A program made the translations under genes and the position numbers. A stretch of DNA of 64,000 nucleotides from contig NZ_MUNM01000087.1 in assembly GCF_002286815.1 (NCBI RefSeq), forward strand, positions 1-64,000, given 5' to 3'. The notes under the pieces are model-generated. The model was not told the origin of the DNA, did not search any database, and saw nothing but the letters and a program-made list of their open reading frames with translations. This document shows, piece by piece, positions 17,343 through 26,351 of the stretch (positions are counted from its first letter, which is position 1; every line of letters begins with the position of its first letter). Source of the DNA: Pseudomonas sp. PICF141. Lineage in GTDB: Bacteria > Pseudomonadota > Gammaproteobacteria > Pseudomonadales > Pseudomonadaceae.

Positions 17343-17969
17343 TCAATCCACGCTGTAGTGGACTGACAGCGTTCCTTTCTTCTGTGAAAGGGACGCGATC
17401 GTGACCGTGCCCAAATCCTTCAGGCTCCGTACATGGGTGCCGCCGCAACCGTAGGCGGGCAGTTCACCGAAACCGATTTCCCGGGCGCCTTCGCGTAATG
17501 ACGTCAGACGCGGCAGGTCATGGGCGATCCATTGCGTGATGCCATGCTGAATCGTCTGGGCATCGAACTCCTGAGCGTTATTCCCCGGCTTGAATTGAAC
17601 ACGTCCTTCATCCGGCCAGTGATGAGCCTTGATCGGCATCCAGCCCATCGCCTGGACGAAATGTCCGATCAAGTGCCCCGCCGAATGCATGCGGGTGTTG
17701 AACCGCCGGCGTTGCTCGTCGACCCGAATCTGGGTCATGCCAGGTTTTACCGGCTGGTCGACGAAATGGATGATCCGGTCCGGTTCCTGAACCACCCGCA
17801 GCACCTTGCTTTCGCCGATCGAGCCGGTATCCCAGGGTTGCCCGCCGCCTTGGGGATGAAACAGTGTGGCACGCAACACGACTGCGAATTCGTTTTCGTA
17901 GGGCGTGCAATCCAGGACTTCCACATTGGCCTTGAGGTCATCACTATGGAAGAAGAGGCGAAGCGTCAT
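17343..17969 (-). CDS. AlaX-like trans-editing protein (alanyl-tRNA editing domain)
   Basis: A 208-residue free-standing homologue of the AlaRS/ThrRS second additional domain, which hydrolyses wrongly charged aminoacyl-tRNA. Zinc ligands are all present: H95 and H99 in HSAGH, C175 and H179 in CGGTH. The family motif GGGQP lies at residues 41-45. The standard target is Ser- or Gly-tRNA(Ala), but this copy is the first gene of an operon with an oxygenase and an amino-acid exporter. A tRNA mischarged with an unusual amino acid is therefore possible. It is divergent from a LysR gene, with a 91-bp spacer. Confidence 0.92.
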   Translation of the reverse strand: MTLRLFFHSDDLKANVEVLDCTPYENEFAVVLRATLFHPQGGGQPWDTGSIGESKVLRVVQEPDRIIHFVDQPVKPGMTQIRVDEQRRRFNTRMHSAGHLIGHFVQAMGWMPIKAHHWPDEGRVQFKPGNNAQEFDAQTIQHGITQWIAHDLPRLTSLREGAREIGFGELPAYGCGGTHVRSLKDLGTVTIASLSQKKGTLSVHYSVD

Positions 17970-18060
17970 ATTCCATGCCCTTATTAAAATTTCTATTTTT
18001 TATTATATGAATCGTGGAATAGCGTGATAATCCGTTCAATCATCAAAGGACTGTTGCGCT

Positions 18061-19059
18061 GTGAGCATAAATCTTCCCCTGCCTCTGCTCGGTGAAATGG
18101 CGATTTTCGTCAAGGTTGTCGAGACCGGCAGTTTCTCCGAAGCGGCACGCCAACTAGGTTCTTCACCCTCGGCGGTGAGTCGCAGCATTTCGCGGCTGGA
18201 GAAAGCACTCGCCACGCGGCTGCTGCAACGCACTACGCGCAAACTGCGCCTGAGTGACGCTGGCGAAGAGGTGTTCAAGCGTTGCCAGGAGATGGTCAGC
18301 GCGGCGAAGTCGGTGATGGAAATCAGTGGTCAGTTCACCCATGAGGCGGAAGGGCTGGTGCGTGTCAGCGTGCCCAAGGCGGTCGGGCGATTCGTGATTC
18401 ATCCGCACATGCCCGAATTTCTGCGGCGCTATCCCAAAGTGAACGTGGAGTTGTTGCTCGATGACCGTCAGGTGGATTTGATCGACGACAACGTCGATCT
18501 GGCGATCCGTATTACCGACCGCCCACCCGCGGGGCTGGTGGGGCGGCAGTTATTGACCATCGATCATTTGCTCTGTGCAACGCCACACTACCTGGCCGAA
18601 CACGGCACGCCGACGCATCCCCATGATTTGCTCAACCACAGCTGCATCTACCTGGGCGAAACCCCGAGCGATGCGCGCTGGAAATTCAAGAAAGGCAGTA
18701 AAGCCGTGACCGTCGGCGTGCGCGGCCGTTATGCCGCCAATCACACGGGCGTGCGACTGGGCGCGGTATTGCAACACATCGGCATCGGCAGCCTGCCGTA
18801 CTTCACAGCCCGTTATGCGCTGGAACAAGGGCTGATCGTGCAGGTTCTGCCGGACTGGACTTTTCTGGCGTCCTACCACGGCGGCGCCTGGCTGCTGCAT
18901 TCGCCCACCCGCTATTTACCGCCCAAATTACGGGTGCTCATCGACTACCTGGTGGAATGCCTGGAGAAGGAGCCAACCTTGAGCCGGCCGGGCAAGCCGG
19001 GTGCGTTGGGCAAGGTCGCGGCGGAGTATGAGTTGCCCGAGAGTGATGGATTGCTTTGA
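18061..19059 (+). CDS. LysR-family regulator
   Basis: A 332-residue regulator with the LysR winged HTH at residues about 8-66 (FVKVVETGSFSEAARQLGSSPSAVSRSISRLEKAL) and a periplasmic-binding-like effector domain from about 90 (RVSVPKAVGRFVIHPHMPEFL). The start is GTG. It is divergent from the alaX-like operon with only 91 bp between start codons, the usual layout for a LysR protein controlling its neighbour. The effector would be expected to be the operon's substrate or product. It ends at a strong bidirectional terminator. Confidence 0.93.
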   Translation: MSINLPLPLLGEMAIFVKVVETGSFSEAARQLGSSPSAVSRSISRLEKALATRLLQRTTRKLRLSDAGEEVFKRCQEMVSAAKSVMEISGQFTHEAEGLVRVSVPKAVGRFVIHPHMPEFLRRYPKVNVELLLDDRQVDLIDDNVDLAIRITDRPPAGLVGRQLLTIDHLLCATPHYLAEHGTPTHPHDLLNHSCIYLGETPSDARWKFKKGSKAVTVGVRGRYAANHTGVRLGAVLQHIGIGSLPYFTARYALEQGLIVQVLPDWTFLASYHGGAWLLHSPTRYLPPKLRVLIDYLVECLEKEPTLSRPGKPGALGKVAAEYELPESDGLL

Positions 19060-19107
19060 CCGGCCTCGAAGACTGACTTCGAACCACCACATCTCTCGGC
19101 AATGCCA

Positions 19108-19144
19108 CAAAAAAGGCCCGCATGTTCAACCATGCGGGCCTTTT
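19108..19144. terminator. Bidirectional Rho-independent terminator
   Basis: AAAAGGCCCGCATG pairs with CATGCGGGCCTTTT around a six-base loop. A and T runs on the two sides let it serve both the LysR gene and the convergent gene at 19162-19569. Confidence 0.9.
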
Positions 19145-19161
19145 GCGTTACTTAACAGAGA

Positions 19162-19569
19162 TCAGTGCTTGCTGTCCTGGTTCGACATCGACAGCAGCTG
19201 TTTTTCCTGGTTCCAGTCGAACGGTTCGTCGTTCTGTTCGGCTTCGTAGCGACGTTCTTCCAGCGCCTGGTACATATCGATTTCTTCGTCCGACAGGTAA
19301 TGCAGACAGTCGCCTGCGAAGTACCACAGCAGGTCCCGCGGGATCAGGTGGGCAATCTGCGGATAGCGGGAAATCACTTGGGTCAAGATGTCCTGGCCCA
19401 GGTACTGACTTTCAATCGGCTCGATCGGCAAGGATGCCAGCAGTTCGTCGAAGCGCTCCAGGAACAAGGCATGGCTTTCTTCGGGAACCTGTTCGGCCTC
19501 ACCTACGGCGACCAGGATGCTGCGCAGGTGGTCAAGCAAGACGAGATGATCGGCAACGACATTGGACAC
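19162..19569 (-). CDS. Conserved hypothetical protein (Pseudomonas PA2817 type)
   Basis: A 135-residue acidic soluble protein with no signal peptide or membrane segment. It contains DLLWYFAGDCLHYLSDEEI near residue 80 and ends with a polar tail. I recognise it only as the conserved unknown that accompanies the fadE-type gene in Pseudomonas. Start chosen as GTG 19569, which has GAGGA 8 nt upstream; an upstream TTG (19590) has no ribosome-binding site. It lies 100 bp downstream of fadE on the same strand and may share its transcript. Confidence 0.75.
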   Translation of the reverse strand: MSNVVADHLVLLDHLRSILVAVGEAEQVPEESHALFLERFDELLASLPIEPIESQYLGQDILTQVISRYPQIAHLIPRDLLWYFAGDCLHYLSDEEIDMYQALEERRYEAEQNDEPFDWNQEKQLLSMSNQDSKH

Positions 19570-19669
19570 GAGATAAGTCCTCAAGAGCAAAACGGGCGCG
19601 GGAGTATAAAGCTCCTGCGCCCCTTTTCACATATTAAAGAGCCCCATGCAAGACACAGGGTCCGCCGGA

Positions 19670-22117
19670 TCAGCGGACCTTGCCTTTGGCCAATACCAGC
19701 TCCTTTGGATCGAAATCATCGACATCAATCACCTTGCGTCGCGCCACTTCTACCTCGCGCAAGGTCTGGGCTTCAAGCGGTTGCAAGACACCAGCCTCCA
19801 GAGCGGCATCGATGGGAGACTCTCCGACATCGGGTGTGACCTGGCGACTTTTGAGCGCCGTGTTGAGTTTTTTCTGTAGCGGCTTGGCGGCGTTCAGCAA
19901 ATCGCAAGCGTACTGCAGGGCGCCGACCGAATCCTCGGGCGATTGCGGGCGATAGCAGCCGCCCAGCAATTCCTCAAGCGCAGGATCACCCTTGGGGCGG
20001 CCGATGACGGCTGCGACATTGGCCGCCAGCCTGTCCGAGGGGCCTCTGTGGCGCCGACCGAACGGGAACACCATCACCCGCAGCAGGCATCCAACTACCT
20101 TGTTCGGGAAATTGGTCAGCAGTTCGTCCAGCGCACGTTCGGACTGACCGAGACTTTCTTCCATGGCCCAGGCGAATAGCGGATGCATATATTCCGGTGA
20201 ATCGAGATCGTGATAACGCTTGAGTGCGCCGGAGGCCAGATACAGGTAGCTGTGTACATCGCCCAGACGTGCGGACAACCGTTCGCGACGTTTCAGATCA
20301 CCGCCCAGCAGCATCATGCTCAGGTCTGCAAGCAGGGCAAAGGCCGCGGCCTGACGGTTGAGGGCGCGGAAATAGCCTTGGCTGAGCCTGTCCCCGGGCA
20401 TGTGTTCGAAATGCCCCAGGCCGAGGTTCAGCACCAGCGTGCTGGAGGCATTGCATACAGCAAAACCAATGTGATCGAGCAGCAGTGCATCGAACTCGAT
20501 CAGTGCCTGTTGTTTGTCTTCGCGATGGGCGAGGGCCATTTCCTTGAGCACGAACGGATGACAGCGAATAGCGCCCTGGCCGAAGATCATCAAACTGCGT
20601 GTCAGAATGTTCGCACCTTCGACCGTGACGGAAATGGGCGCACCTTGCCAGGCACGCGCCAGGTAGTTGTTCGGGCCCATGATGATGGCCCTGCCGCCGT
20701 GAACATCCATGGCGTGGCTGATGCATTCGCGACCGCGTTCAGAGAGGTGGTATTTGATAATGGCCGAAGGTACCGAGGGTTTTTCGCCGAGGTCGACCGC
20801 GTTGGCGGTGAGCATCCGTGCGCTGTCCATCAGCCAGGTATTGCCGCCAATCCGCGCCAGTGCCTCTTGAATGCCTTCGAAGGCTGACAGCGGTGCGTTG
20901 AATTGTTCGCGAACCTGCGCGTACTGGCCCGTCACCAGACTGGTGAACTTGCCTGCAGCGGTACCGATGGCAGGCAGCGAAATGGAACGCCCGACCGACA
21001 GGCAGTTCATCAGCATCATCCAGCCTTCGCCGAGCATCTCCTGACCGCCGATGATGAATTCCAGCGGTACGAACACATCCTTGCCGGCGTTCGGGCCATT
21101 CATGAACGAGGCGCCCAGCGGCAAGTGACGGCGACCGATTTCTACACCGGGGGTCTGGGTTGGAATCAAGGCGAGGCTGATCCCCAGGTCGACTTTGTCG
21201 CCCAGCAGATGATCCGGGTCATAGGCCTTGAAGGCCAGGCCGATCAAGGTCGCCACCGGGCCGAGGGTGATGTAGCGTTTTTCCCAGTTCAGACGCAGGC
21301 CGAGGGTTTCCTTGCCTTCCCATTCACCTTTGCAGATGACCCCGGTATCGGTCATCCCGCCGACATTGGAGCCCGCCATCGGGCCGGTCAGGGCAAAACA
21401 GGGGATGTCTTCGCCGCGGGCCAGCCGTGGCAGGTAATGATTGCGTTGTTCGTCGGTGCCGTAATGCAGCAGCAGTTCCGCCGGACCGAGTGAGTTGGGC
21501 ACCATGACGGTCGACGCCAGATCGCCGCTGCGGGTGGCCAGTTTCATCGCCACCTGGGAGTGGGCATACGCTGAAAAGCCTTTGCCACCATATTCCTTGG
21601 GAATGATCAGGGCAAAAAAGCCATGTTGTTTGATGTGATCCCAAGCCTTGGGCGGCAGATCCAGTAACTGGCCGATCTGCCAATCGCTGACCATGGCGCA
21701 GAGTTCTTCGGTGGGGCCATCGATGAACGCTTGTTCTTCTTCGCTCAGTTGCGCTTTGGGATAAGCCAGCAGCTTGTTCCAGTCCGGACGCCCACTGAAC
21801 AGCTCGCCGTCCCACCAGACCGTGCCGGCTTCAATGGCTTCACGTTCGGTTTGCGACATCGGCGGCAAGTTTTTTTGAAACCAGCTGAACATCGGTGCCG
21901 TGAAGAGTTTTTGGCGCAGATCCGGCAGCAACAGGAAAGCGCCCACGGCTGCGAGCATCACCCAGAAAATCAGCATGAGCCAGACGGGGGCAGGGCTGAA
22001 GATGCCCATCGCCAGCAGATAGACAGCGATGATGCCCAAGGCGGGCAGAGGCGCAGTGCGGCGATGGGCCAGATAGGCAATCCCGACCACCAGAACCAGT
22101 ATCCACAACAGCAGCAT
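19670..22117 (-). CDS. fadE: Acyl-CoA dehydrogenase, FadE type
   Basis: An 815-residue enzyme, the long FadE class rather than the roughly 380-residue ACADs. Two or three hydrophobic segments occupy residues 1-70, which anchor it to the membrane. The dehydrogenase core begins around 100, with HGFFALIIPKEYGGKGFSAYA, the FAD/substrate segment CFALTGPMAGSNVGGM, and later DVHGGRAIIMGPNNYLARAW. The C-terminal extension is that of FadE. It catalyses the first oxidation of fatty-acid beta-oxidation. ATG 22117 has GGAG 8 nt upstream; the in-frame TTG at 22123 abuts the Shine-Dalgarno and is not the start. Confidence 0.95.
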   Translation of the reverse strand: MLLLWILVLVVGIAYLAHRRTAPLPALGIIAVYLLAMGIFSPAPVWLMLIFWVMLAAVGAFLLLPDLRQKLFTAPMFSWFQKNLPPMSQTEREAIEAGTVWWDGELFSGRPDWNKLLAYPKAQLSEEEQAFIDGPTEELCAMVSDWQIGQLLDLPPKAWDHIKQHGFFALIIPKEYGGKGFSAYAHSQVAMKLATRSGDLASTVMVPNSLGPAELLLHYGTDEQRNHYLPRLARGEDIPCFALTGPMAGSNVGGMTDTGVICKGEWEGKETLGLRLNWEKRYITLGPVATLIGLAFKAYDPDHLLGDKVDLGISLALIPTQTPGVEIGRRHLPLGASFMNGPNAGKDVFVPLEFIIGGQEMLGEGWMMLMNCLSVGRSISLPAIGTAAGKFTSLVTGQYAQVREQFNAPLSAFEGIQEALARIGGNTWLMDSARMLTANAVDLGEKPSVPSAIIKYHLSERGRECISHAMDVHGGRAIIMGPNNYLARAWQGAPISVTVEGANILTRSLMIFGQGAIRCHPFVLKEMALAHREDKQQALIEFDALLLDHIGFAVCNASSTLVLNLGLGHFEHMPGDRLSQGYFRALNRQAAAFALLADLSMMLLGGDLKRRERLSARLGDVHSYLYLASGALKRYHDLDSPEYMHPLFAWAMEESLGQSERALDELLTNFPNKVVGCLLRVMVFPFGRRHRGPSDRLAANVAAVIGRPKGDPALEELLGGCYRPQSPEDSVGALQYACDLLNAAKPLQKKLNTALKSRQVTPDVGESPIDAALEAGVLQPLEAQTLREVEVARRKVIDVDDFDPKELVLAKGKVR

Positions 22118-22365
22118 ATTCAATTCTCCATGAAGCCAGGGGCAAAACCACCTTCAGAGCTTAGACGGCATCCATAAAAGTGGAGGTCAGAGCGATAGGT
22201 CTGAGTTTGTAGGAAGCAACGGAAGAAACTTGTCAGGCGTTTCGAGGACAGGCGGTTGAGCGCTGTTATCGACAGCGCGGCAAACGCTGATATTTGGCCG
22301 AAACGTCGTTATCTCTGTGCTGAAGGTGTCGCTAGACTCGTGGCTTCCCCCAGGAGATTGTTCCC

Positions 22366-23025
22366 ATGCACGCCTGTCTGAGCCCCGGCCGCTTCATCGA
22401 TAGTGACCACCCCTCGGTGGTGGAGTTCGCCGAAAAACATCGCGGCGCCGGGCGCGATCCGCTCGAACAGGCGATCAATCTCTATTACGCGGTGCGCGAC
22501 GCCGTGCGCTACAACCCTTACACCTTCAGCCGCGATCCAGAGACCTTGCGCGGCAGCTATGCGCTGGCGGCCGGGGAGAGTTATTGCGTGCCCAAAGCCA
22601 CACTGCTCGCCGGTGCAGCCCGGCATTGCGGGATCCCGGCGCGGATCGGCCTGGCGGATGTGCGCAATCATCTGTCGACGCCGCGTCTGCTCGAATTGCT
22701 CAAAAGCGATGTGTTCGCCATGCACGGCTACACCGAGTTGTATCTGAACGATCGCTGGGTCAAAGCCACGCCAGCGTTCAATCAACAACTCTGCGAACTG
22801 TTCAATGTCGCGCCGTTGGAATTCGACGGGATCAACGACAGCGTTTTCCATCCCTTCAACCGTGACGGCGAGCAGTTGATGGAATACCTGATCGATCATG
22901 GCCAGTTCACCGATGTGCCTGAAGCGTTCTTTTTCCAACACCTGGAAAAGTGCTATCCGCATCTGTTCGGCGAGCAGTTGCCGGTACTGCTGGGTGACAT
23001 GCAGAGCGATTTGAGTCGCGCCTGA
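22366..23025 (+). CDS. Transglutaminase-like protein
   Basis: A 219-residue cytoplasmic protein with a transglutaminase-like fold. The Cys motif is GESYCVPKATLLAGAAR (C74) and the His motif MHGYTELYLNDRW (H120). The third, usually Asp, position falls in KATPAFN, where no Asp is present, so protease or transferase activity is uncertain. Similar proteins in Pseudomonas lie beside the fadE gene, as here (divergent, 248 bp apart). CAGGAG precedes the ATG. Function unknown. Confidence 0.85.
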   Translation: MHACLSPGRFIDSDHPSVVEFAEKHRGAGRDPLEQAINLYYAVRDAVRYNPYTFSRDPETLRGSYALAAGESYCVPKATLLAGAARHCGIPARIGLADVRNHLSTPRLLELLKSDVFAMHGYTELYLNDRWVKATPAFNQQLCELFNVAPLEFDGINDSVFHPFNRDGEQLMEYLIDHGQFTDVPEAFFFQHLEKCYPHLFGEQLPVLLGDMQSDLSRA

Positions 23026-23068
23026 TCCGGCGTATGCTGCCTGCGCATTCATCCAAAAAGGAGCGGTC

Positions 23069-23692
23069 ATGCTGAAGATCTGGGGGCGGAAAAACTCGTC
23101 GAATGTCCGCAAGCCGTTGTGGGCGGCCGAAGAACTGGGCCTGGCTTATGAAGCCATCGATGCCGGCGGCGCCTTTGGCGTGGTCGACACGCCTGAATAT
23201 CGCGCGATGAATCCCAACGGCCGCGTGCCGGTGATCGAAGACGACGGTTTTGTACTGTGGGAGTCCAACGCCATCGTTCGCTACCTGATGGCTCGTCATG
23301 CCAGCGATACGGCTTGGTATCCGACAGACCTGCAGGCCCGCGCCTCTGCCGAAAAGTGGATGGACTGGACCACCTCAAGTTTTGCCGCCCCGTTCCGCAC
23401 GGTGTTCTGGGGCGTGTTGCGCACCCCACCAGACCAGCAGGACTGGCCGGCCATCAAGGCCGCGATCAAGGAGTGTGACGATCTGCTGTCGATGGTCGAT
23501 CAAGCGCTGGCGACCAAACCGTATCTGTCGGGCGATGAGATCGGCATGGGCGACATTCCTCTGGGCAGTTTCATTTATGCCTGGTTCGAGATGCCGATCG
23601 AGCGCGCGCCACAGCCTCATCTCCAGGCCTGGTATGCCCGATTGAAACAGCGTCCGGCCTATCGGAAGGCAGTCATGACCGCGTTGACTTAA
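23069..23692 (+). CDS. Glutathione S-transferase family protein
   Basis: A 207-residue protein with a thioredoxin-fold N-terminal domain (LKIWGRKNSSNVRKPLWAAEEL; the SSNVRK segment holds the likely catalytic Ser). GRVPVIEDDGFVLWESNAI carries the cis-Pro and the ES glutathione-binding pair. An all-helical C-terminal domain follows, with LSGDEIGMGDIPLG. It probably conjugates or reduces electrophiles; substrate unknown. It lies 43 bp after the transglutaminase-like gene in the same direction. Confidence 0.93.
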   Translation: MLKIWGRKNSSNVRKPLWAAEELGLAYEAIDAGGAFGVVDTPEYRAMNPNGRVPVIEDDGFVLWESNAIVRYLMARHASDTAWYPTDLQARASAEKWMDWTTSSFAAPFRTVFWGVLRTPPDQQDWPAIKAAIKECDDLLSMVDQALATKPYLSGDEIGMGDIPLGSFIYAWFEMPIERAPQPHLQAWYARLKQRPAYRKAVMTALT

Positions 23693-23824
23693 TACTCACT
23701 ATCGACACGCTTGACTGTACTTGTGCGGCAGCGACAAGCACCATTGCGCTCATGCGCCGTGGTTGCATTGCTTGCTGCCCGGCCTTATTTATTCCTTTCT
23801 TCCCTTCTTGGTGCGTAATCCGAT

Positions 23825-24757
23825 ATGAGTTCCGCTCTGTCCATCCGGCAGCTAACCAAAACCTACGGCAACGGTTTCCAGGCCTTGAGTGGTATCGATC
23901 TGGACGTCGCCGAAGGTGACTTTTTCGCCTTGCTCGGCCCTAACGGCGCCGGCAAATCCACGACCATCGGCATTCTCTCGACCCTGGTGAACAAGACCAG
24001 CGGAACGGTGAATATCTTCGGTCATGACCTGGACAAGGAGCCGGCGGCGCTCAAACGCTGCATTGGTGTTGTGCCCCAGGAATTCAACTTCAACCAGTTC
24101 GAAAAGACCTTCGACATTGTCGTGACCCAGGCCGGTTACTACGGCATCCCGGCGAAAATCGCCAAGGAACGCGCCGAGCAATACCTGACCCAACTGGGCC
24201 TGTGGGACAAGCGCGATGTGCCGTCGCGCTCGCTGTCCGGCGGCATGAAGCGCCGACTGATGATCGCCCGAGCGCTGGTTCATGAACCGCGCCTGCTGAT
24301 CCTCGACGAACCGACGGCGGGGGTGGACATCGAATTGCGCCGCTCGATGTGGACCTTCCTCACCGAACTGAACAAGAAAGGCATCACCATCATCCTCACC
24401 ACCCACTATCTGGAAGAGGCTGAGCAGTTGTGCCGCAACATCGGCATCATTGACCACGGCACCATTGTCGAGAACACCAGCATGAAGCAGTTGCTCAGCC
24501 AACTGCATGTCGAAACCTTCTTGCTGGATTTGAAGAACACCTTGCAAGTGGCTCCGCAATTGCTCGGTTACCCGGCCAAACTGATTGACAGTCATACCCT
24601 GGAAGTCCAGGTCGACAAAGCCATGGGCATTACCGCGCTGTTCACCCAATTGGCGCAGCAGAACATCGAAGTGTTGAGCCTGCGTAACAAAACCAATCGC
24701 CTCGAGGAGTTGTTCGTGTCTCTGGTGGAGAAGAATCTGTCGAAGGTGGCGGTATGA
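23825..24757 (+). CDS. ABC exporter ATP-binding protein (YadG type)
   Basis: A 310-residue ABC ATPase. Walker A is GPNGAGKST at about residues 39-47, the signature LSGGMKRRL at about 138, Walker B LLILDEP with D-loop AGVD, and the switch His in TTHYLEEAEQ. The ABC-2 export family includes YadG, DrrA and NodI. It overlaps the permease gene by four bases (ATGA), forming a two-gene exporter. The substrate is unknown; these pairs are described as drug, polysaccharide or lipid exporters. Confidence 0.94.
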   Translation: MSSALSIRQLTKTYGNGFQALSGIDLDVAEGDFFALLGPNGAGKSTTIGILSTLVNKTSGTVNIFGHDLDKEPAALKRCIGVVPQEFNFNQFEKTFDIVVTQAGYYGIPAKIAKERAEQYLTQLGLWDKRDVPSRSLSGGMKRRLMIARALVHEPRLLILDEPTAGVDIELRRSMWTFLTELNKKGITIILTTHYLEEAEQLCRNIGIIDHGTIVENTSMKQLLSQLHVETFLLDLKNTLQVAPQLLGYPAKLIDSHTLEVQVDKAMGITALFTQLAQQNIEVLSLRNKTNRLEELFVSLVEKNLSKVAV

Positions 24758-25533
24758 GTTCCGAGCTTCAACCCAACCTCATTGCCCTCAATACCATCGT
24801 TTATCGCGAGATCAGACGCTTCACCCGGATCTGGCCACAGACGTTGCTGCCACCGGCAATCACCATGGTTTTGTACTTCGTGATCTTCGGCAATCTCATC
24901 GGTCGGCAGATCGGCGACATGGGTGGCTTCACCTACATGGAGTACATCGTGCCGGGGTTGATCATGATGTCGGTGATCACCAACTCCTACGGCAACGTGG
25001 TGTCGAGTTTCTTTGGCAGCAAGTTCCAGCGTTCCATCGAAGAGTTGATGGTATCGCCGGTGTCGCCCCATACGATTCTGATTGGCTACACCTTGGGCGG
25101 CGTGCTGCGCGGGTTGATGGTCGGGATTATCGTGACCCTGCTGTCGTTGTTCTTCACTCATTTGCAGGTGCATCACTTGGGGGTGACCGTCCTGGTGGTG
25201 GTGCTGACGGCGACGATTTTCTCGCTGCTGGGTTTCATCAACGCGGTATTTGCGCGTAACTTCGACGATATTTCGATCATCCCGACATTCGTGCTGACGC
25301 CGTTGACGTATCTGGGCGGGGTGTTCTACTCGATCAGTTTGCTGCCACCGTTCTGGCAGAGCGTGTCGCTGGCCAACCCGGTGCTGCACATGGTCAACGC
25401 CTTTCGTTACGGAATTCTTGGTGTGTCGGATATCCGGATCAGCGTGGCGATCACCTTCATGCTGATTGCGACCATTGTGCTGTATATCGGTTGTTCACGA
25501 TTGCTGGTGAGTGGGCGCGGGATGCGTACCTAA
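24754..25533 (+). CDS. ABC-2 type exporter permease (YadH type)
   Basis: A 259-residue membrane protein with six hydrophobic segments. The ABC-2 signature is visible in GGVLRGLMVGIIVTLLSL and TPLTYLGGVFYSISLLPPFWQ. An N-terminal cytoplasmic helix with EIRRFTRIWPQTLLPP couples to the ATPase. It is translationally coupled to the ATP-binding gene. The operon ends in a REP-type pair and a terminator shared with the convergent DUF2062 gene. Confidence 0.94.
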   Translation: MSSELQPNLIALNTIVYREIRRFTRIWPQTLLPPAITMVLYFVIFGNLIGRQIGDMGGFTYMEYIVPGLIMMSVITNSYGNVVSSFFGSKFQRSIEELMVSPVSPHTILIGYTLGGVLRGLMVGIIVTLLSLFFTHLQVHHLGVTVLVVVLTATIFSLLGFINAVFARNFDDISIIPTFVLTPLTYLGGVFYSISLLPPFWQSVSLANPVLHMVNAFRYGILGVSDIRISVAITFMLIATIVLYIGCSRLLVSGRGMRT

Positions 25534-25551
25534 GAGCGACCGAGTCGCCTT

Positions 25552-25645
25552 CATCGCGGGCAAGCCCGCTCCCACAATGAATTGGAGTTGGCCACATTAT
25601 TTGTGAACGACACAGATCCCTGTGGGAGCTGGCTGCCCGCGATGA
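25552..25645. repeat. REP-type inverted repeat pair
   Basis: CATCGCGGGCAAGCCCGCTC with CCCACAATG on one side pairs with CCCTGTGGGAGCTGGCTGCC and CGCGATG on the other. This is the abundant CGCGGGCAAGCCCGCTCCCAC family of Pseudomonas, here between two converging genes. Confidence 0.9.
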
Positions 25646-25661
25646 CGTCAGCCCAGACACC

Positions 25662-25693
25662 AAAAAAACGGCCTCCGCATTGGAGGCCGTTTT
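25662..25693. terminator. Bidirectional Rho-independent terminator
   Basis: AAAACGGCCTCC pairs with GGAGGCCGTTTT around GCATT. It sits between the converging ABC permease and DUF2062 genes and can serve both. Confidence 0.9.
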
Positions 25694-25699
25694 ACATTC

Positions 25700-26215
25700 T
25701 CACATTCGACTTTTCTTGCGCCGCTTCCATTGCCGACTCACCCACCAGCGCCAATACATCATCACCAGACAATAGGCGAGGGCACCCAGCACCAACCCCG
25801 TCACCACCGAACCAAGCAAAAACGGTTGCCACAGGCTCGAGAGTTCGCCGCTGATCCATTCCCAGGTCAACTCATCCGGCAGGCTGCGGGCGGGAACGTC
25901 CATCAGCCAGGCACCGGTCTGGTAAGTGCAAAAGAATACCGCCGGCATGGTGATCGGGTTGGTCAGCCAGACCAGACTGACGGCAATCGGCATGTTGCCG
26001 CGCACCACAATGGCAAGGACGGCCGCCAACAGCATCTGCAACGGGACGGGCAGGAAGGCCGCGAACAGTCCGACCGCCATCGCCCGCGCGACGGAATGGC
26101 GATTGAGGTGCCAGAGGTTCGGGTCATGCAGCAGGGTGCCGAGAAAGCGTAAGGATTTGTGTTCCCTGATGCTGGTCGGGTCTGGCATGTATCGTTTGAA
26201 TAAGCGCCGGGGCAT
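25700..26215 (-). CDS. DUF2062 membrane protein
   Basis: A 171-residue protein with membrane segments near residues 48-72, 78-100 and 133-155. The family core is ARAMAVGLFAAFLPVPLQM followed by VWLTNPITMPAVFFCTYQTG. Members are small inner-membrane proteins of unknown role. Start chosen at 26215 (MPRRLFKRYMPDP), typical of the family; the frame stays open for 87 more codons into the comEC upstream region but without coding character. It is divergent from comEC. Confidence 0.85.
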   Translation of the reverse strand: MPRRLFKRYMPDPTSIREHKSLRFLGTLLHDPNLWHLNRHSVARAMAVGLFAAFLPVPLQMLLAAVLAIVVRGNMPIAVSLVWLTNPITMPAVFFCTYQTGAWLMDVPARSLPDELTWEWISGELSSLWQPFLLGSVVTGLVLGALAYCLVMMYWRWWVSRQWKRRKKSRM

Positions 26216-26351
26216 AGGGCTTCTCGGTCGGTTAAGGCGGCAAGTATGTCTTGATTCTACGAACCGCCCATTCAGACTTTGTGACAATTGATAACGACAG
26301 ATGTGCGACGGACCGGCTAAGCCTAGGGCTGGAACTCTCAAGGACGGGCTT

